Shown one piece after another: positions 7,995 through 15,781 of a stretch of 64,000 nt of DNA. How positions within the stretch are numbered: the first letter of the stretch is position 1; each line of letters begins with the position of its first letter. This DNA comes from Streptococcus oralis subsp. tigurinus. Lineage in GTDB: Bacteria > Bacillota > Bacilli > Lactobacillales > Streptococcaceae. The notes below the pieces were generated by a model. It saw only the letters and a program-made list of their open reading frames with translations. It searched no databases and was not told the DNA's origin. The stretch spans positions 744,001 to 808,000 of the forward strand of contig NZ_AP018338.1 of the NCBI RefSeq assembly GCF_002356415.1, given 5' to 3'. The position numbers and the translations under genes are program-made.

Positions 7995-8240
7995 TGATAA
8001 TTTTATCAAAAAGTATTTGTTATACTTTTTTTAATTTAGATTTATCTTGGGGGTTTGGGGGCGTGCCACCACATTTTCATATCGTTTGTTTTTTGAACCG
8101 TATGGTTTGAAATGGCAGGCGATATGATTTTTGGGATATTGTGGACACAATATCTGAGCTCGCAAAGCCTTACAAGATGCTATATTTTGTTTTTATAAGT
8201 TTCCCGTGGTTGACACGGGGTCGGGAATTATCCGACAATA
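7995..8240 (+). other. Probable origin of transfer (oriT) region
   Basis: A non-coding stretch directly upstream of the relaxosome genes is packed with inverted repeats. TCATATCG (8077-8084) pairs with CGATATGA (8120-8127). GATATTGTG/CACAATATC (8135-8154) has a 2-base centre. CCCGTG/CACGGG (8203-8219) has a 5-base loop. TCGG/CCGA lies at 8221-8236. A G-rich, C-poor tract (8049-8065) and an AT-rich hairpin (8011-8032) lie at the left. Arrays of this kind next to mobC/relaxase genes are typical of MOB-P oriT sites. The nick position cannot be read from sequence alone. Confidence 0.65.
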
Positions 8241-8260
8241 GATGAAAGTGAGGAAGTAGT

Positions 8261-8617
8261 GTGCCAGAACAATACAGAGACATTCGCAAAGAGGTTAATT
8301 TGACTGCAAATGAATTAGAAATGATTGACATAATGATGAAAAATAAAGGATTTGAACACTTTTCTTCATTTGCCAGAAACAAGTTACTGGAGAACGAGTT
8401 AGAAATGACTGCTGAAAAGTGGTTCACCTTCTGGCATTCTCAAAAGCTGGAACAAATCAGTCGTGATGTTTATGAGATTTTAATCTTATCAAGGGCAGAA
8501 CATCAAGTCACCCAAGAACATGTATCCATTCTCTTAACCTGTGTTCAGGAATTGATTCAAGAAATAGGGAACTCCATTCCTCTTAGTCAAGACTTCCGTA
8601 AAAAATACATGAGGTAG
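8261..8617 (+). CDS. Relaxosome accessory protein (ribbon-helix-helix-like)
   Basis: 118 residues with GTG start at 8261 preceded by GAGGAAG. The N-terminal region (IRKEVNLTANELEMIDIMMKNKGFEHFSSFARNKL) has the strand-helix-helix pattern of RHH proteins that bind oriT. The rest is helical. It sits between the repeat-rich oriT region and the MobC gene, which starts 5 bases after its stop. It probably bends or marks oriT DNA for the relaxase. Confidence 0.7.
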   Translation: MPEQYRDIRKEVNLTANELEMIDIMMKNKGFEHFSSFARNKLLENELEMTAEKWFTFWHSQKLEQISRDVYEILILSRAEHQVTQEHVSILLTCVQELIQEIGNSIPLSQDFRKKYMR

Positions 8618-8621
8618 GCAC

Positions 8622-8987
8622 ATGGAAAATCGTTACCGAACTAAGCTAAAGAAAGTTTTCCTATCTGATAGCGAATTGAGTCAGTTGAAACATTGCATCG
8701 ATCAAAGCGGTTGTAAATCTTTTTCAGAATATGCTCGACGAACCCTACTTGACCCTGGTATGAATTTCATCACCATTGATACAACTGGTTATCAAGATTT
8801 GATATTTGAGTTGAAGAGGATTGGTAATAACATCAACCAGATTGCCCGAAGTGTTAATCAATCTCAGTTGATTTCAAGTGAAGAATTGCAAGACTTGAAA
8901 AAGGGAATCGCTGACTTGATAAGTGAGGTAGAGAAAGAGTTTAGTGTTCAAGCAAAAAAGTTGAGGGAGTTTTATGGTCATCACTAA
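8622..8987 (+). CDS. mobC: MobC-family mobilization protein
   Basis: 121 residues. An N-terminal RHH-like part (KKVFLSDSELSQLKHCIDQSGCKSFSEYARRTLL) is followed by the MobC hallmark LKRIGNNINQIARSVNQ at residues ~63-82. MobC proteins help the relaxase open oriT. The gene overlaps the relaxase start by 14 bases, so the two are coupled. Confidence 0.85.
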   Translation: MENRYRTKLKKVFLSDSELSQLKHCIDQSGCKSFSEYARRTLLDPGMNFITIDTTGYQDLIFELKRIGNNINQIARSVNQSQLISSEELQDLKKGIADLISEVEKEFSVQAKKLREFYGHH

Positions 8988-10797
8988 GCATTTTGCCATT
9001 CACGGAAAGAGTTATCGCAGAAAAATTATCAAGTATATTCTTAATCCTGATAAGACTAAGAATCTTGCATTGGTATCGGACTATGGCATGAGAAATTTTC
9101 TGGATTTTCCTAGCTATGATGAGATGGTGCAGATGTATCATGAAAATTTTATCAGCAATGATACGCTTTATAATTTTCGGCATGCTAGGTTAGAGGAAAA
9201 GCAACGAAAAATTCATGCCCATCATATCATTCAGTCTTTTTCTCCAGAGGATCATCTCACTCCTGAACAAATCAATCAGATTGGCTATGAGACAATGAAG
9301 GAGTTAACCGGTGGAAAATTTCGTTTTATCGTTGCGACTCACGCTGATAAAAATCACCTCCATAATCACATCATTATCAACTCGGTTGATAGTAATTCGG
9401 ACAAAAAACTCAAGTGGGATTATAATGTGGAACGAAATCTTCGAATGATTTCAGATAGATTTTCTAAAATTGCAGGGGCGAAAATTATAGAGAATCGCTA
9501 TTCCCACCAGCAGTTTGAAGTTTATCGTAAGACCAATTACAAGTACGAACTCAAGCAGCGACTCTATTTTTTGATTGAAAATTCTACCGATTTTGAGGAT
9601 TTAAAAAAGAACGCTCCATTACTACATATGGAGATGGATTTCAGTCACAAGCATACCACCTTTTTTATGACGGACTCAACTATGAGACAAGTGGTGCGTG
9701 GTAATAAACTCAATCGCAAGCAACCTTACACAGAAGAGTTTTTCAAGAATTACTTTGCCAAAAGAAAAATAGAAGAGCTTATGGAATTTCTTCTACCCAA
9801 TGTTGATAACTTAGAAACTCTGATAAAAAAAGCAAAACTATTTGGATTAAATATCAGTCCTAAGCAAAAGCATGTTTCTTTTCAATTTTCAGGAGTAGAG
9901 GTGAAAGAGACCGAAATAAATAAGAAAAATCTTTACGATGTAGAATTTTTCAAAGATTATTTTGAAAAGAGAAAAAAATTGAAAGCTCCAGAACTTAAGG
10001 ATTTAGTTCAAGTTTATCAAGAAGAGAAAATCTCCAAAGAAAAAGAACTCCCAAGCGAGGAGAAATTTTGGGAGTCCTATCAAGGGTTCAGGAAAAACAG
10101 GGACGCTGTTCATGAATTTGAGGTAGAGTTGTCATTTAATCAAATCGAAAAAGTAGTGGATGATGGAATTTACATCAAGATCAAGTTTGGTATTCGTCAG
10201 GAGGGGCTTGTCTTTGTACCTAACATGGAGCTAGATATGGAAGAGGATAAGGTAAAGGTTTTTATTAGAGAAACTAGCGCCTACTATGTCTATCACAAAG
10301 ATGACGCCGAGAAAAACCGCTATATGAAAGGTAGAACGTTGATTCGCCAATTCAGCTCTGAAAATCAAACAATTCCATTCCACAGAAAAACGACTGTGGA
10401 GATGATTGAAGAAAAGATTGAAGAAGTGGATGCTTTGATTAAGTTGAATGTGGAAAATCAATCTTATATCACGATTAAAGACGAGCTAGTGCGTGAACTA
10501 GCAGCGTCTGAGTTGAGAATCAATGCTTTGCAAGAACGAGTGATAACCTTAAATCAAGTAGCAGAATATTTACTGTCTTCAGTTAAAAACAAGCAAGAAA
10601 TGAAGTTGAATCTTTCAAAATTGAATATAACTGAGGCAATTAGTATTAATGTTGTGGAAGAGAATCTGAAGGAGTTGGGAAATCAATTGGCATTAGAAAA
10701 AGATAGATATGAGAACATCGTATTTAAAATGAATAAGTTTATCAATCGTGTGAGTAAGAAAATTTCAAAAGAAGAAGAGATGGGTTTTCAAAAATAA
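8974..10797 (+). CDS. MOB-P type relaxase / mobilization nickase
   Basis: 607 residues. The N-terminal third is a relaxase domain. Candidate catalytic tyrosines lie in SYRRKIIKYILNP (Tyr14/Tyr21), and the metal-binding histidine motif HADKNHLHNH is at residues 123-132 (His123, His130, His132). The C-terminal half is charged and helical (~470-600 coiled-coil-like) and probably contacts the coupling machinery. It should nick oriT and lead the strand into the recipient. The length fits an intact gene. The regulator with cargo follows after 114 bases. Confidence 0.92.
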   Translation: MVITKHFAIHGKSYRRKIIKYILNPDKTKNLALVSDYGMRNFLDFPSYDEMVQMYHENFISNDTLYNFRHARLEEKQRKIHAHHIIQSFSPEDHLTPEQINQIGYETMKELTGGKFRFIVATHADKNHLHNHIIINSVDSNSDKKLKWDYNVERNLRMISDRFSKIAGAKIIENRYSHQQFEVYRKTNYKYELKQRLYFLIENSTDFEDLKKNAPLLHMEMDFSHKHTTFFMTDSTMRQVVRGNKLNRKQPYTEEFFKNYFAKRKIEELMEFLLPNVDNLETLIKKAKLFGLNISPKQKHVSFQFSGVEVKETEINKKNLYDVEFFKDYFEKRKKLKAPELKDLVQVYQEEKISKEKELPSEEKFWESYQGFRKNRDAVHEFEVELSFNQIEKVVDDGIYIKIKFGIRQEGLVFVPNMELDMEEDKVKVFIRETSAYYVYHKDDAEKNRYMKGRTLIRQFSSENQTIPFHRKTTVEMIEEKIEEVDALIKLNVENQSYITIKDELVRELAASELRINALQERVITLNQVAEYLLSSVKNKQEMKLNLSKLNITEAISINVVEENLKELGNQLALEKDRYENIVFKMNKFINRVSKKISKEEEMGFQK

Positions 10798-10846
10798 CCT
10801 ATCTAGTCATTATTTATATATAATTTGTATCTTTTGGCTTATAAAT

Positions 10847-10875
10847 TTGTATTTAAAATTTAATCATGTTACAAT
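10847..10875 (+). promoter_or_regulatory. Promoter of the tprA-like regulator
   Basis: TTGTAT, a 17-bp spacer and TACAAT preceded by TG; the -10 ends 36 bases before the GTG start. Confidence 0.6.
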
Positions 10876-10911
10876 TGAAATTGAAATCGAATAGAAAAGG
10901 AAAATGCAAAC

Positions 10912-11778
10912 GTGGGCACACTATTAGCAACCAGATTAAAAAATAGACGAAAAGAATTAAAAATGTCTCAGCGAGAATTGGCCGAGGGGATATGTAAACA
11001 GGGACAGATTAGTCGATTAGAGAATGGAGAATTTACTCCAGGAGCAGACTTTTTATATGCTCTGTCTAAGAAGTTAAAAGTTAGTATAGATTATTTTTTT
11101 AATGAGCAAATTGTAGAAGAGATTGATGAGCTATCAGAGTTTAAGAAGTTAGCCCAGACATTTATCACAAATCGAAATTATGAGTCTTTGAAGTATATAT
11201 ATGAATTAGAGAGTGTAAAGGTACATCGCTTGTCTCTAGTAAATAAATTTTATATGGAGTGGATAAAATCTCTTATAGATTTTTATTTCTATGGGCAAAA
11301 AGAGGAAGCTGTGGCAAGATTGGAGAAGGTACTGTCTCAGTTAAATGTAACTGACCTGTTCTACCTTCAAGTTTCAAATACTCTATTTAATTTTTATTAT
11401 GATATTGAAGATTTAGAGAGCTTTAATGAAATTCGAGAAAAGTTGGAGTGTCAAGTAAATCAACTCAAGTTAAACACAATCGAAGAATTAAACCTTTCTA
11501 TTAAATTTAATTATAATGTTTGTCGCTATCTATGGTTGCAGAATAATACTGAAGAGGCTATTACTAAAATCACAGATACGATAAAGCAATGTAAGACGTA
11601 TAGAACAACATATCTTTTGGCTGATTTGTATGTATTGATGGGAAATGTCAGTAAGAATTTTTCTTCTAAAGTTGCAGTAAAAGAGTACTTTGAAACGGCT
11701 TATTTCCTATATAAGCTTGAGGGCAATATGTCAATGGCTCTTAAAATCGAGCATTATATTGCAGATATAACAGAATAG
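10912..11778 (+). CDS. TprA/PlcR-type peptide-responsive regulator (RRNPP family)
   Basis: 288 residues, the typical TprA/PlcR length. An XRE helix-turn-helix lies at residues ~8-62 (MSQRELAEGICKQGQISRLENGEF), followed by helical TPR-like repeats. In this family the repeats bind a short re-imported signalling peptide that switches the regulator. The start is GTG at 10912, with AAAAGG about 11 bases upstream. It lies between the relaxase and the cargo cluster, the position of the PlcR-type gene in pneumococcal pathogenicity island 1. It is the obvious candidate to control the biosynthetic genes downstream. Confidence 0.85.
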   Translation: MGTLLATRLKNRRKELKMSQRELAEGICKQGQISRLENGEFTPGADFLYALSKKLKVSIDYFFNEQIVEEIDELSEFKKLAQTFITNRNYESLKYIYELESVKVHRLSLVNKFYMEWIKSLIDFYFYGQKEEAVARLEKVLSQLNVTDLFYLQVSNTLFNFYYDIEDLESFNEIREKLECQVNQLKLNTIEELNLSIKFNYNVCRYLWLQNNTEEAITKITDTIKQCKTYRTTYLLADLYVLMGNVSKNFSSKVAVKEYFETAYFLYKLEGNMSMALKIEHYIADITE

Positions 11779-11785
11779 CGTAGTT

Positions 11786-11881
11786 ATAGTTTTAATTCTG
11801 TTAGGGATTGTATCGAAACCCCAATCTCATATAAAGGCAACAGAAATTGATCCTGGTCCTGCAAACGGTGTTTCTAGATAA
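11786..11881 (+). other. Possible signalling-peptide precursor frame without a standard start codon
   Basis: An open frame overlapping the regulator's end encodes a hydrophobic stretch (VVIVLILLGIVS) followed by a polar tail ending EIDPGPANGVSR. That is the look of a Phr/PapR-type pro-peptide, and peptide genes commonly sit right after their regulator. No ATG, GTG or TTG lies in frame before the hydrophobic part (only ATA at 11786 or ATT at 11795), and no ribosome binding site is visible. A decent promoter motif overlaps the same bases. It may be a decayed peptide gene or chance. Confidence 0.25.
11808..11835 (+). promoter_or_regulatory. Candidate promoter of the cargo cluster
   Basis: TTGTAT, a 16-bp spacer and TATAAA, with the same -35 hexamer as the regulator's own promoter. 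GATTG (11806-11810) and CAATC (11822-11826) form a small dyad around it. It would give a leader of about 95 bases before the short frame at 11937. Confidence 0.4.
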
Positions 11882-11936
11882 AAATTTAGATATTAGAAAA
11901 AAATTAATATATTAAAAAAGAGGATTAAAATTGTTG

Positions 11937-12095
11937 ATGTTTGAATTCTATATCCTGGCAGATGTATTGAAGGGAGTAAAATATAGTTTAAAAAGTTGTT
12001 TAAATCATCATTATATTTGTAAGGAGAGTCTTACCTGTACAGGTAAGTATTTAGTTATAACTAAATACTTACTAATCATATATGCAATTGTTTAA
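11937..12095 (+). CDS. Short open frame (52 aa) in the cluster leader
   Basis: ATG at 11937, with in-frame TTG codons at 11931 and 11934. AAGAGGA at 11918-11924 suits the TTG at 11931 best. The product is small and basic with a hydrophobic C-terminus (KYLLIIYAIV) and three Cys plus several Ser/Thr in the middle (SLKSCLNHHYICKESLTCTG). The palindromes at 12030-12072 lie inside its 3' half, so it could be an attenuator leader peptide rather than a functional peptide. No lanthipeptide enzymes are nearby. Confidence 0.35.
   Translation: MFEFYILADVLKGVKYSLKSCLNHHYICKESLTCTGKYLVITKYLLIIYAIV
12019..12072. promoter_or_regulatory. Alternating GTAAG/CTTAC segments forming overlapping palindromes
   Basis: GTAAG (12019-12023), CTTAC (12030-12034), GTAAG (12043-12047) and CTTAC (12068-12072) alternate. 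Segments 2-3 bound a perfect 18-bp palindrome (CTTACCTGTACAGGTAAG, 12030-12047). Segments 3-4 bound a perfect 30-bp palindrome (12043-12072). The stems share segments and so exclude one another. This could be an operator array for the upstream regulator or an RNA attenuator. No long T-run follows directly. Confidence 0.6.
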
Positions 12096-12114
12096 TTATT
12101 AAAGGATTTTTACT

Positions 12115-13172
12115 ATGCAAGAGGTCATTATTACAAATAAAAAATTAGATTATTTATTAAAATAAGTGAATGTAAGAATCTAATTTTATACTCTAAAACT
12201 GGAAATATAAATTACTTTAAGTTAGATGATAGAATCAGGCGAGATTTATCTAATTTAGATTTAGAGATTTTATATGCAGATACTAGAGATTATGATATTG
12301 CATATGCATTATCACAATGTATAGGTGCAAAATTTTTAAAAATTAAAACAGAAGCCTTGTTAAATAGGAATAAACAGTACATATTTATCAGTGAGTATGC
12401 AATGTCAAAAGAATTAGATAGTCTGATTATGAGATTATCAATATATAATATTACATACTTAGTTTCTCATGATTTAGAGGCACTATCTGTTTTAATTACG
12501 AAATTTTTGTATCCATATAAAATTGAGGGTAATGCGAATATAATATTAAATATGCTTGATTCTTCAATTAAAGAAATCTCTAGAGAAAATTTTTAGATTG
12601 TAAATCGTAAAGGGAATGTATATGAAAAATTATGTAATTTAAAAGAAATTAACTATTTATCCGCAATCGTTCATGGTAATGGTAATTTATTATATTTAGG
12701 TCAAGAAAAATTAGTGTCAGAAGCAATAGCAATTAATAGTAATGATACGATATTAGTTGATTTTTTAGACTCTAAAAAAAATAAAGTGATTTTCTTAGCT
12801 TCTTGTTTTGGAACTGTACTATCAGGAAAATCATATGTAGATGATTTAATCAAATCAAATGTTGATACTATTATTACATATAGAGGACTAAAAGAAAATG
12901 GATTCGCAGAGTGTTCGTGGTTTATTTTATTGAACTATTTTGGTTTTCAATATGATGAAATAGTTAGAATAATCAATAAAAAATCAGAAAAAAGAACAGT
13001 AGATGCTCCTAGGTATAGTTTGATTGGCTCTAGCGAGAATGCGTTAACGTTTTCTCCATATTGTGAGTATAGATTTGAAGATAATCATATATTGTGTCAT
13101 ACAGAAAATGAAAATCAATTTTACTTTGGTAAATGTAAACTGCCTTTAAATAAAAACGGAAAGGAAGTCTAA
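12115..13172 (+). pseudogene. Broken gene for a caspase/CHAT-like cysteine peptidase-type protein
   Basis: Translation starts well (AAAGGA 8 bases before ATG 12115) but the frame closes after 16 codons. The neighbouring frame then runs from about 12163 to 13172, interrupted only by an in-frame TAG at 12594-12596. Loss of one base near 12140-12165 plus one nonsense change explains this; the original protein was about 350 residues. Its second half has a His in a hydrophobic strand (SAIVHGNGNLLYLG) and, about 45 residues on, a Cys (VIFLASCFGTVLSG). That is the His/Cys pattern of clan CD peptidases (caspase, CHAT, gingipain). The assignment is by motif only. Confidence 0.6.
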
Positions 13173-13174
13173 GA

Positions 13175-13277
13175 ATGAAGAAATTTAGAAACTTTTCACG
13201 ATTTTGATTTTGTTGATGGATATTATCATTATTGTTGGTGGCTAAGATACTTAGGAATAATATATAACAGTGTGTAA
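13175..13277 (+). pseudogene. Frameshifted small gene or peptide remnant
   Basis: ATG at 13175 has a good site (AAGGAAG, 13161-13167) but stops after 10 codons. One extra T in TTTT (13193-13196) would join it to a frame ending at 13277. The joined product would be about 33 residues with an aromatic core (VDGYYHYCWWLRYLG). It could be a ruined peptide or precursor gene or the remains of a larger gene. The remainder to 13328 holds only the ribosome binding site of the next gene. Confidence 0.35.
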
Positions 13278-13328
13278 CAAATATTTTTAATTAGTAGTAT
13301 CTTATTTAAAAAAGTGGGGAGGAATATT

Positions 13329-14231
13329 ATGTATTCTGCATTACTTGGTAATCCAGTGGAACATTCTATATCGGATGAATTATTTGAATATCTAAATAAT
13401 ATTATAGGAGGTTTAGACGACTATAAACATAAGAAAATTTTAGTGAACTCAGTGTGTTTAGAAGAAAAAATTAAAAATCTAATAAATGATCCACAATGCA
13501 TTGGATTAAACATAACTTTACCCTATAAAAGAGAAACAATGAAATATATTGATACTTTAGATAAAGTAGCTGAGGTAACCGGTTCTGTTAACAATATTTA
13601 CAAAACTGGAGATATTATTATAGGAACTAATACTGATTGGAAAGGTATTTATGATACATTAGATTTTTTCAATGTTAACCATTTAAAAAAATGTTGTATT
13701 TGGGGTACTGGAGGTACTTCAAGGGCGGCTATTTTTGCTTTACGAAAACTACAAATCTCACCAGTCATTGTATATAGAGAGCCAATTAGTGAAAATACAT
13801 GGAGTTTAATGGAAAGTTTTTCTGATCTAAAGTTTATTACATATCAGGAATTGGTCAATCAACAACTTTTAAATGATATAGAGATCATAATAAATACTAC
13901 ACCAGTTGGAATGGTAAATTATGAAGATGATTTACCTATAAATCTTAAGCAGTTAGATAGTATTAATTATGAAGATAAATACTTTATGGATGTAGTTTTC
14001 AATCCTTTACACACTAAGCTTCATAAATATTTTAGTAGTAAAGGAGTAAAAATAATAGACGGTTTATGGGTTTTACTTTTTCAAGGGATCGAGGCATTTT
14101 CATTGTGGTGCGATAAAATCAATGATAGTAAGTATTTTTTACTAAAAGATGATATAGTACGGATACATAAATTTTTGGAAAGGAAGATACAAGAAACAGA
14201 TGGTTTTTCATATAACAGTAAATCTCGATGA
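13329..14231 (+). CDS. Shikimate/quinate dehydrogenase-like oxidoreductase (AroE family)
   Basis: 300 residues from ATG 13329, chosen because GGGGAGG (13316-13322) precedes it. Family motifs are clear: substrate-site GNPVEHSIS (8-16), catalytic Lys67 in NITLPYK, Asp103 in NTDWKG, the nucleotide-binding loop GTGGTSRA (126-133) and NTTPVGM. AroE enzymes interconvert 3-dehydroshikimate and shikimate, or quinate and aminoshikimate relatives. The core genome should already carry aroE, so this copy is probably specialised. It overlaps the next gene by 32 bases. It heads the intact part of the biosynthetic cluster. Confidence 0.85.
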   Translation: MYSALLGNPVEHSISDELFEYLNNIIGGLDDYKHKKILVNSVCLEEKIKNLINDPQCIGLNITLPYKRETMKYIDTLDKVAEVTGSVNNIYKTGDIIIGTNTDWKGIYDTLDFFNVNHLKKCCIWGTGGTSRAAIFALRKLQISPVIVYREPISENTWSLMESFSDLKFITYQELVNQQLLNDIEIIINTTPVGMVNYEDDLPINLKQLDSINYEDKYFMDVVFNPLHTKLHKYFSSKGVKIIDGLWVLLFQGIEAFSLWCDKINDSKYFLLKDDIVRIHKFLERKIQETDGFSYNSKSR

Positions 14232-15036
14232 AATATCAGATAGCTTAGATACTTCGTTGAAATTTTTAAATAATCTATCAATTAAAAGTTGTGAATTAAG
14301 AATGATAAATAATAAAAATATTATAAAACTTAGTGACGAAGAGTTAATCAATTTAAAAGAAAAATTGCAAAAGTATAATATAACCCCGGTTTCCATTGCG
14401 AGTCCACTTTTTAAATGGAATGTAAAAGGAGAGAATTTAGAAAGTAATCTTGATTTATATGGTATGTCGACTAGTGTTACATTAAATGAACAATGGCTCT
14501 ATATAAGAAAAATTATTTTTATAGCTAGATTCCTAAATATTAAATATATAAGAATATTTGGTGGAATTGGGTGTTCAGTAGATGATTTCTTGTGCAATGA
14601 ACTATTTTTGAGTATGTTAAATGAGACTGATATTATTTTTTTAATTGAGAATGAGTTAGGGACTGCTGTGAGCACTGCAGACGACTTGATAAAAATAGGG
14701 CATTTTATAGATGAAAAATCGATAAAAAATTTAAAAATTTGGTTTGATATAGCTAATTATTATAGAATTGATCCCAAAGTAGGCCAGCTTATTCAAAAAT
14801 TGAAAAATTATATCTATTATATTCATTGTAAGAATTATATTATTAATGATTCAGGAATATATTATGTAGAATTAGGAAAAGGAATTATCAACTTCAAAAC
14901 TCTCATTCATGAAATCCGTGAACATTTTATAAATTTAATTTTTAGTTTAGAAGTACATGAAAAAGAACTGGATAAAAAGGCAGAAGTAGTGAGAAAATCC
15001 TATTTAACCCTAAGTGAGTATATTGATGGAGATTAA
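14200..15036 (+). CDS. TIM-barrel sugar isomerase / dehydratase-like protein (AP endonuclease 2 superfamily)
   Basis: 278 residues. The xylose-isomerase-like fold shows a full set of candidate metal ligands: Glu150 (LIENELG), Asp183 (WFDIANYY), His209 (YIHCKNY) and Glu251 (LEVHE). Members include sugar epimerases, inosose dehydratase and 3-dehydroshikimate dehydratase (AsbF type). Paired with an AroE-like enzyme, dehydration of 3-dehydroshikimate to protocatechuate is a plausible reaction, but the fold alone cannot prove it. GGAAAGG lies upstream. The next gene starts one base after its stop. Confidence 0.78.
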   Translation: MVFHITVNLDEISDSLDTSLKFLNNLSIKSCELRMINNKNIIKLSDEELINLKEKLQKYNITPVSIASPLFKWNVKGENLESNLDLYGMSTSVTLNEQWLYIRKIIFIARFLNIKYIRIFGGIGCSVDDFLCNELFLSMLNETDIIFLIENELGTAVSTADDLIKIGHFIDEKSIKNLKIWFDIANYYRIDPKVGQLIQKLKNYIYYIHCKNYIINDSGIYYVELGKGIINFKTLIHEIREHFINLIFSLEVHEKELDKKAEVVRKSYLTLSEYIDGD

Positions 15037-15037
15037 A

Positions 15038-15781
15038 ATGAATTTAAGTATAGTTGGTTTAAAGAATATTCCTTATTTGAAAGAAGGTGAAAATTTAGAA
15101 AAGTTTATTGCAGAGAGTATTAAAGATTCAGATTTTTCTATTGAGGACAATAACGTACTTTGCATAGCTTCTAAAATTGTGTCTATTTCAGAAAATCAAG
15201 TTTTGTCTTTGAAACAGGTTCAAGTGAGTGATGAAGCTAAAGAAATTCAGAAGAGCATCCCTCGTAAAGATCCTAGAATAATTGAAATTATGCTCAACTT
15301 AGTTGATAGAGACCTGTCACGTTTAGATATAAAAAAAAATTACATTGGATGTAGATTGGAAAATGGTTTAAAGTTGACAAGTGGTGGAATCGATAAAAAA
15401 TCAGTTGATGAAGTATTTCTCTTGCCTAAAAATCCAGATGCTTCTGCAAAAAGAATCTCAGAATATCTTAAACTGTCACTTGGTAAGAACGTGGCAGTTG
15501 TTATAACTGATAGTGATGGTAGGGAGGATAAAAGAGGAGCTACTCAAGTAGCAATTGGCATTTATGGTATTCCTCCATTGAGGAAAACAGCAGTAATAGA
15601 TTCTAATGGAGAGACAATAAAATTCCAAGAAGAAACTTTATGTGACATGATTGCAGCTAGTGCTGGTTTAGTAATGGGGCAACGTGGAACAGGAATTCCT
15701 GCTGTTATTATCAAAGGCATAGAATATGAGTGGTCTGAAACGACAAATATTAAGGATGCAATTAATGAGAGTTCCAATTGA
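15038..15781 (+). CDS. CofE-like ATP/GTP-dependent amide ligase (F420-0:glutamate ligase family)
   Basis: 247 residues from ATG 15038 (GGAG at 15028-15031), the size of archaeal CofE. Conserved blocks are LTSGGIDKKSV (113-123), LLPKNPDASA (128-137), VVITDSDGRED..G (154-167), AIGIYGIPPL (172-181) and LVMGQRGTGIPAVII (211-225). CofE adds glutamate to F420-0 by amide bond formation. No other F420 gene is visible here and streptococci are not known to make F420, so this enzyme probably ligates an amino acid onto the cluster's own intermediate. The D-x-R-G element after GIPPL is altered (LRKTAV), in line with another substrate. Confidence 0.85.
   Translation: MNLSIVGLKNIPYLKEGENLEKFIAESIKDSDFSIEDNNVLCIASKIVSISENQVLSLKQVQVSDEAKEIQKSIPRKDPRIIEIMLNLVDRDLSRLDIKKNYIGCRLENGLKLTSGGIDKKSVDEVFLLPKNPDASAKRISEYLKLSLGKNVAVVITDSDGREDKRGATQVAIGIYGIPPLRKTAVIDSNGETIKFQEETLCDMIAASAGLVMGQRGTGIPAVIIKGIEYEWSETTNIKDAINESSN

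Noticed and set aside
11937..12095. Lanthipeptide precursor reading of the Cys/Ser/Thr-rich short frame
   Set aside because: No LanB, LanC, LanM or peptidase-transporter gene lies in the cluster, and the middle of the frame is explained by palindromes.
15038..15781. Coenzyme F420 biosynthesis
   Set aside because: Only the CofE-like gene is present; CofC, CofD, CofG and CofH relatives are absent from the window and are not expected in streptococci.
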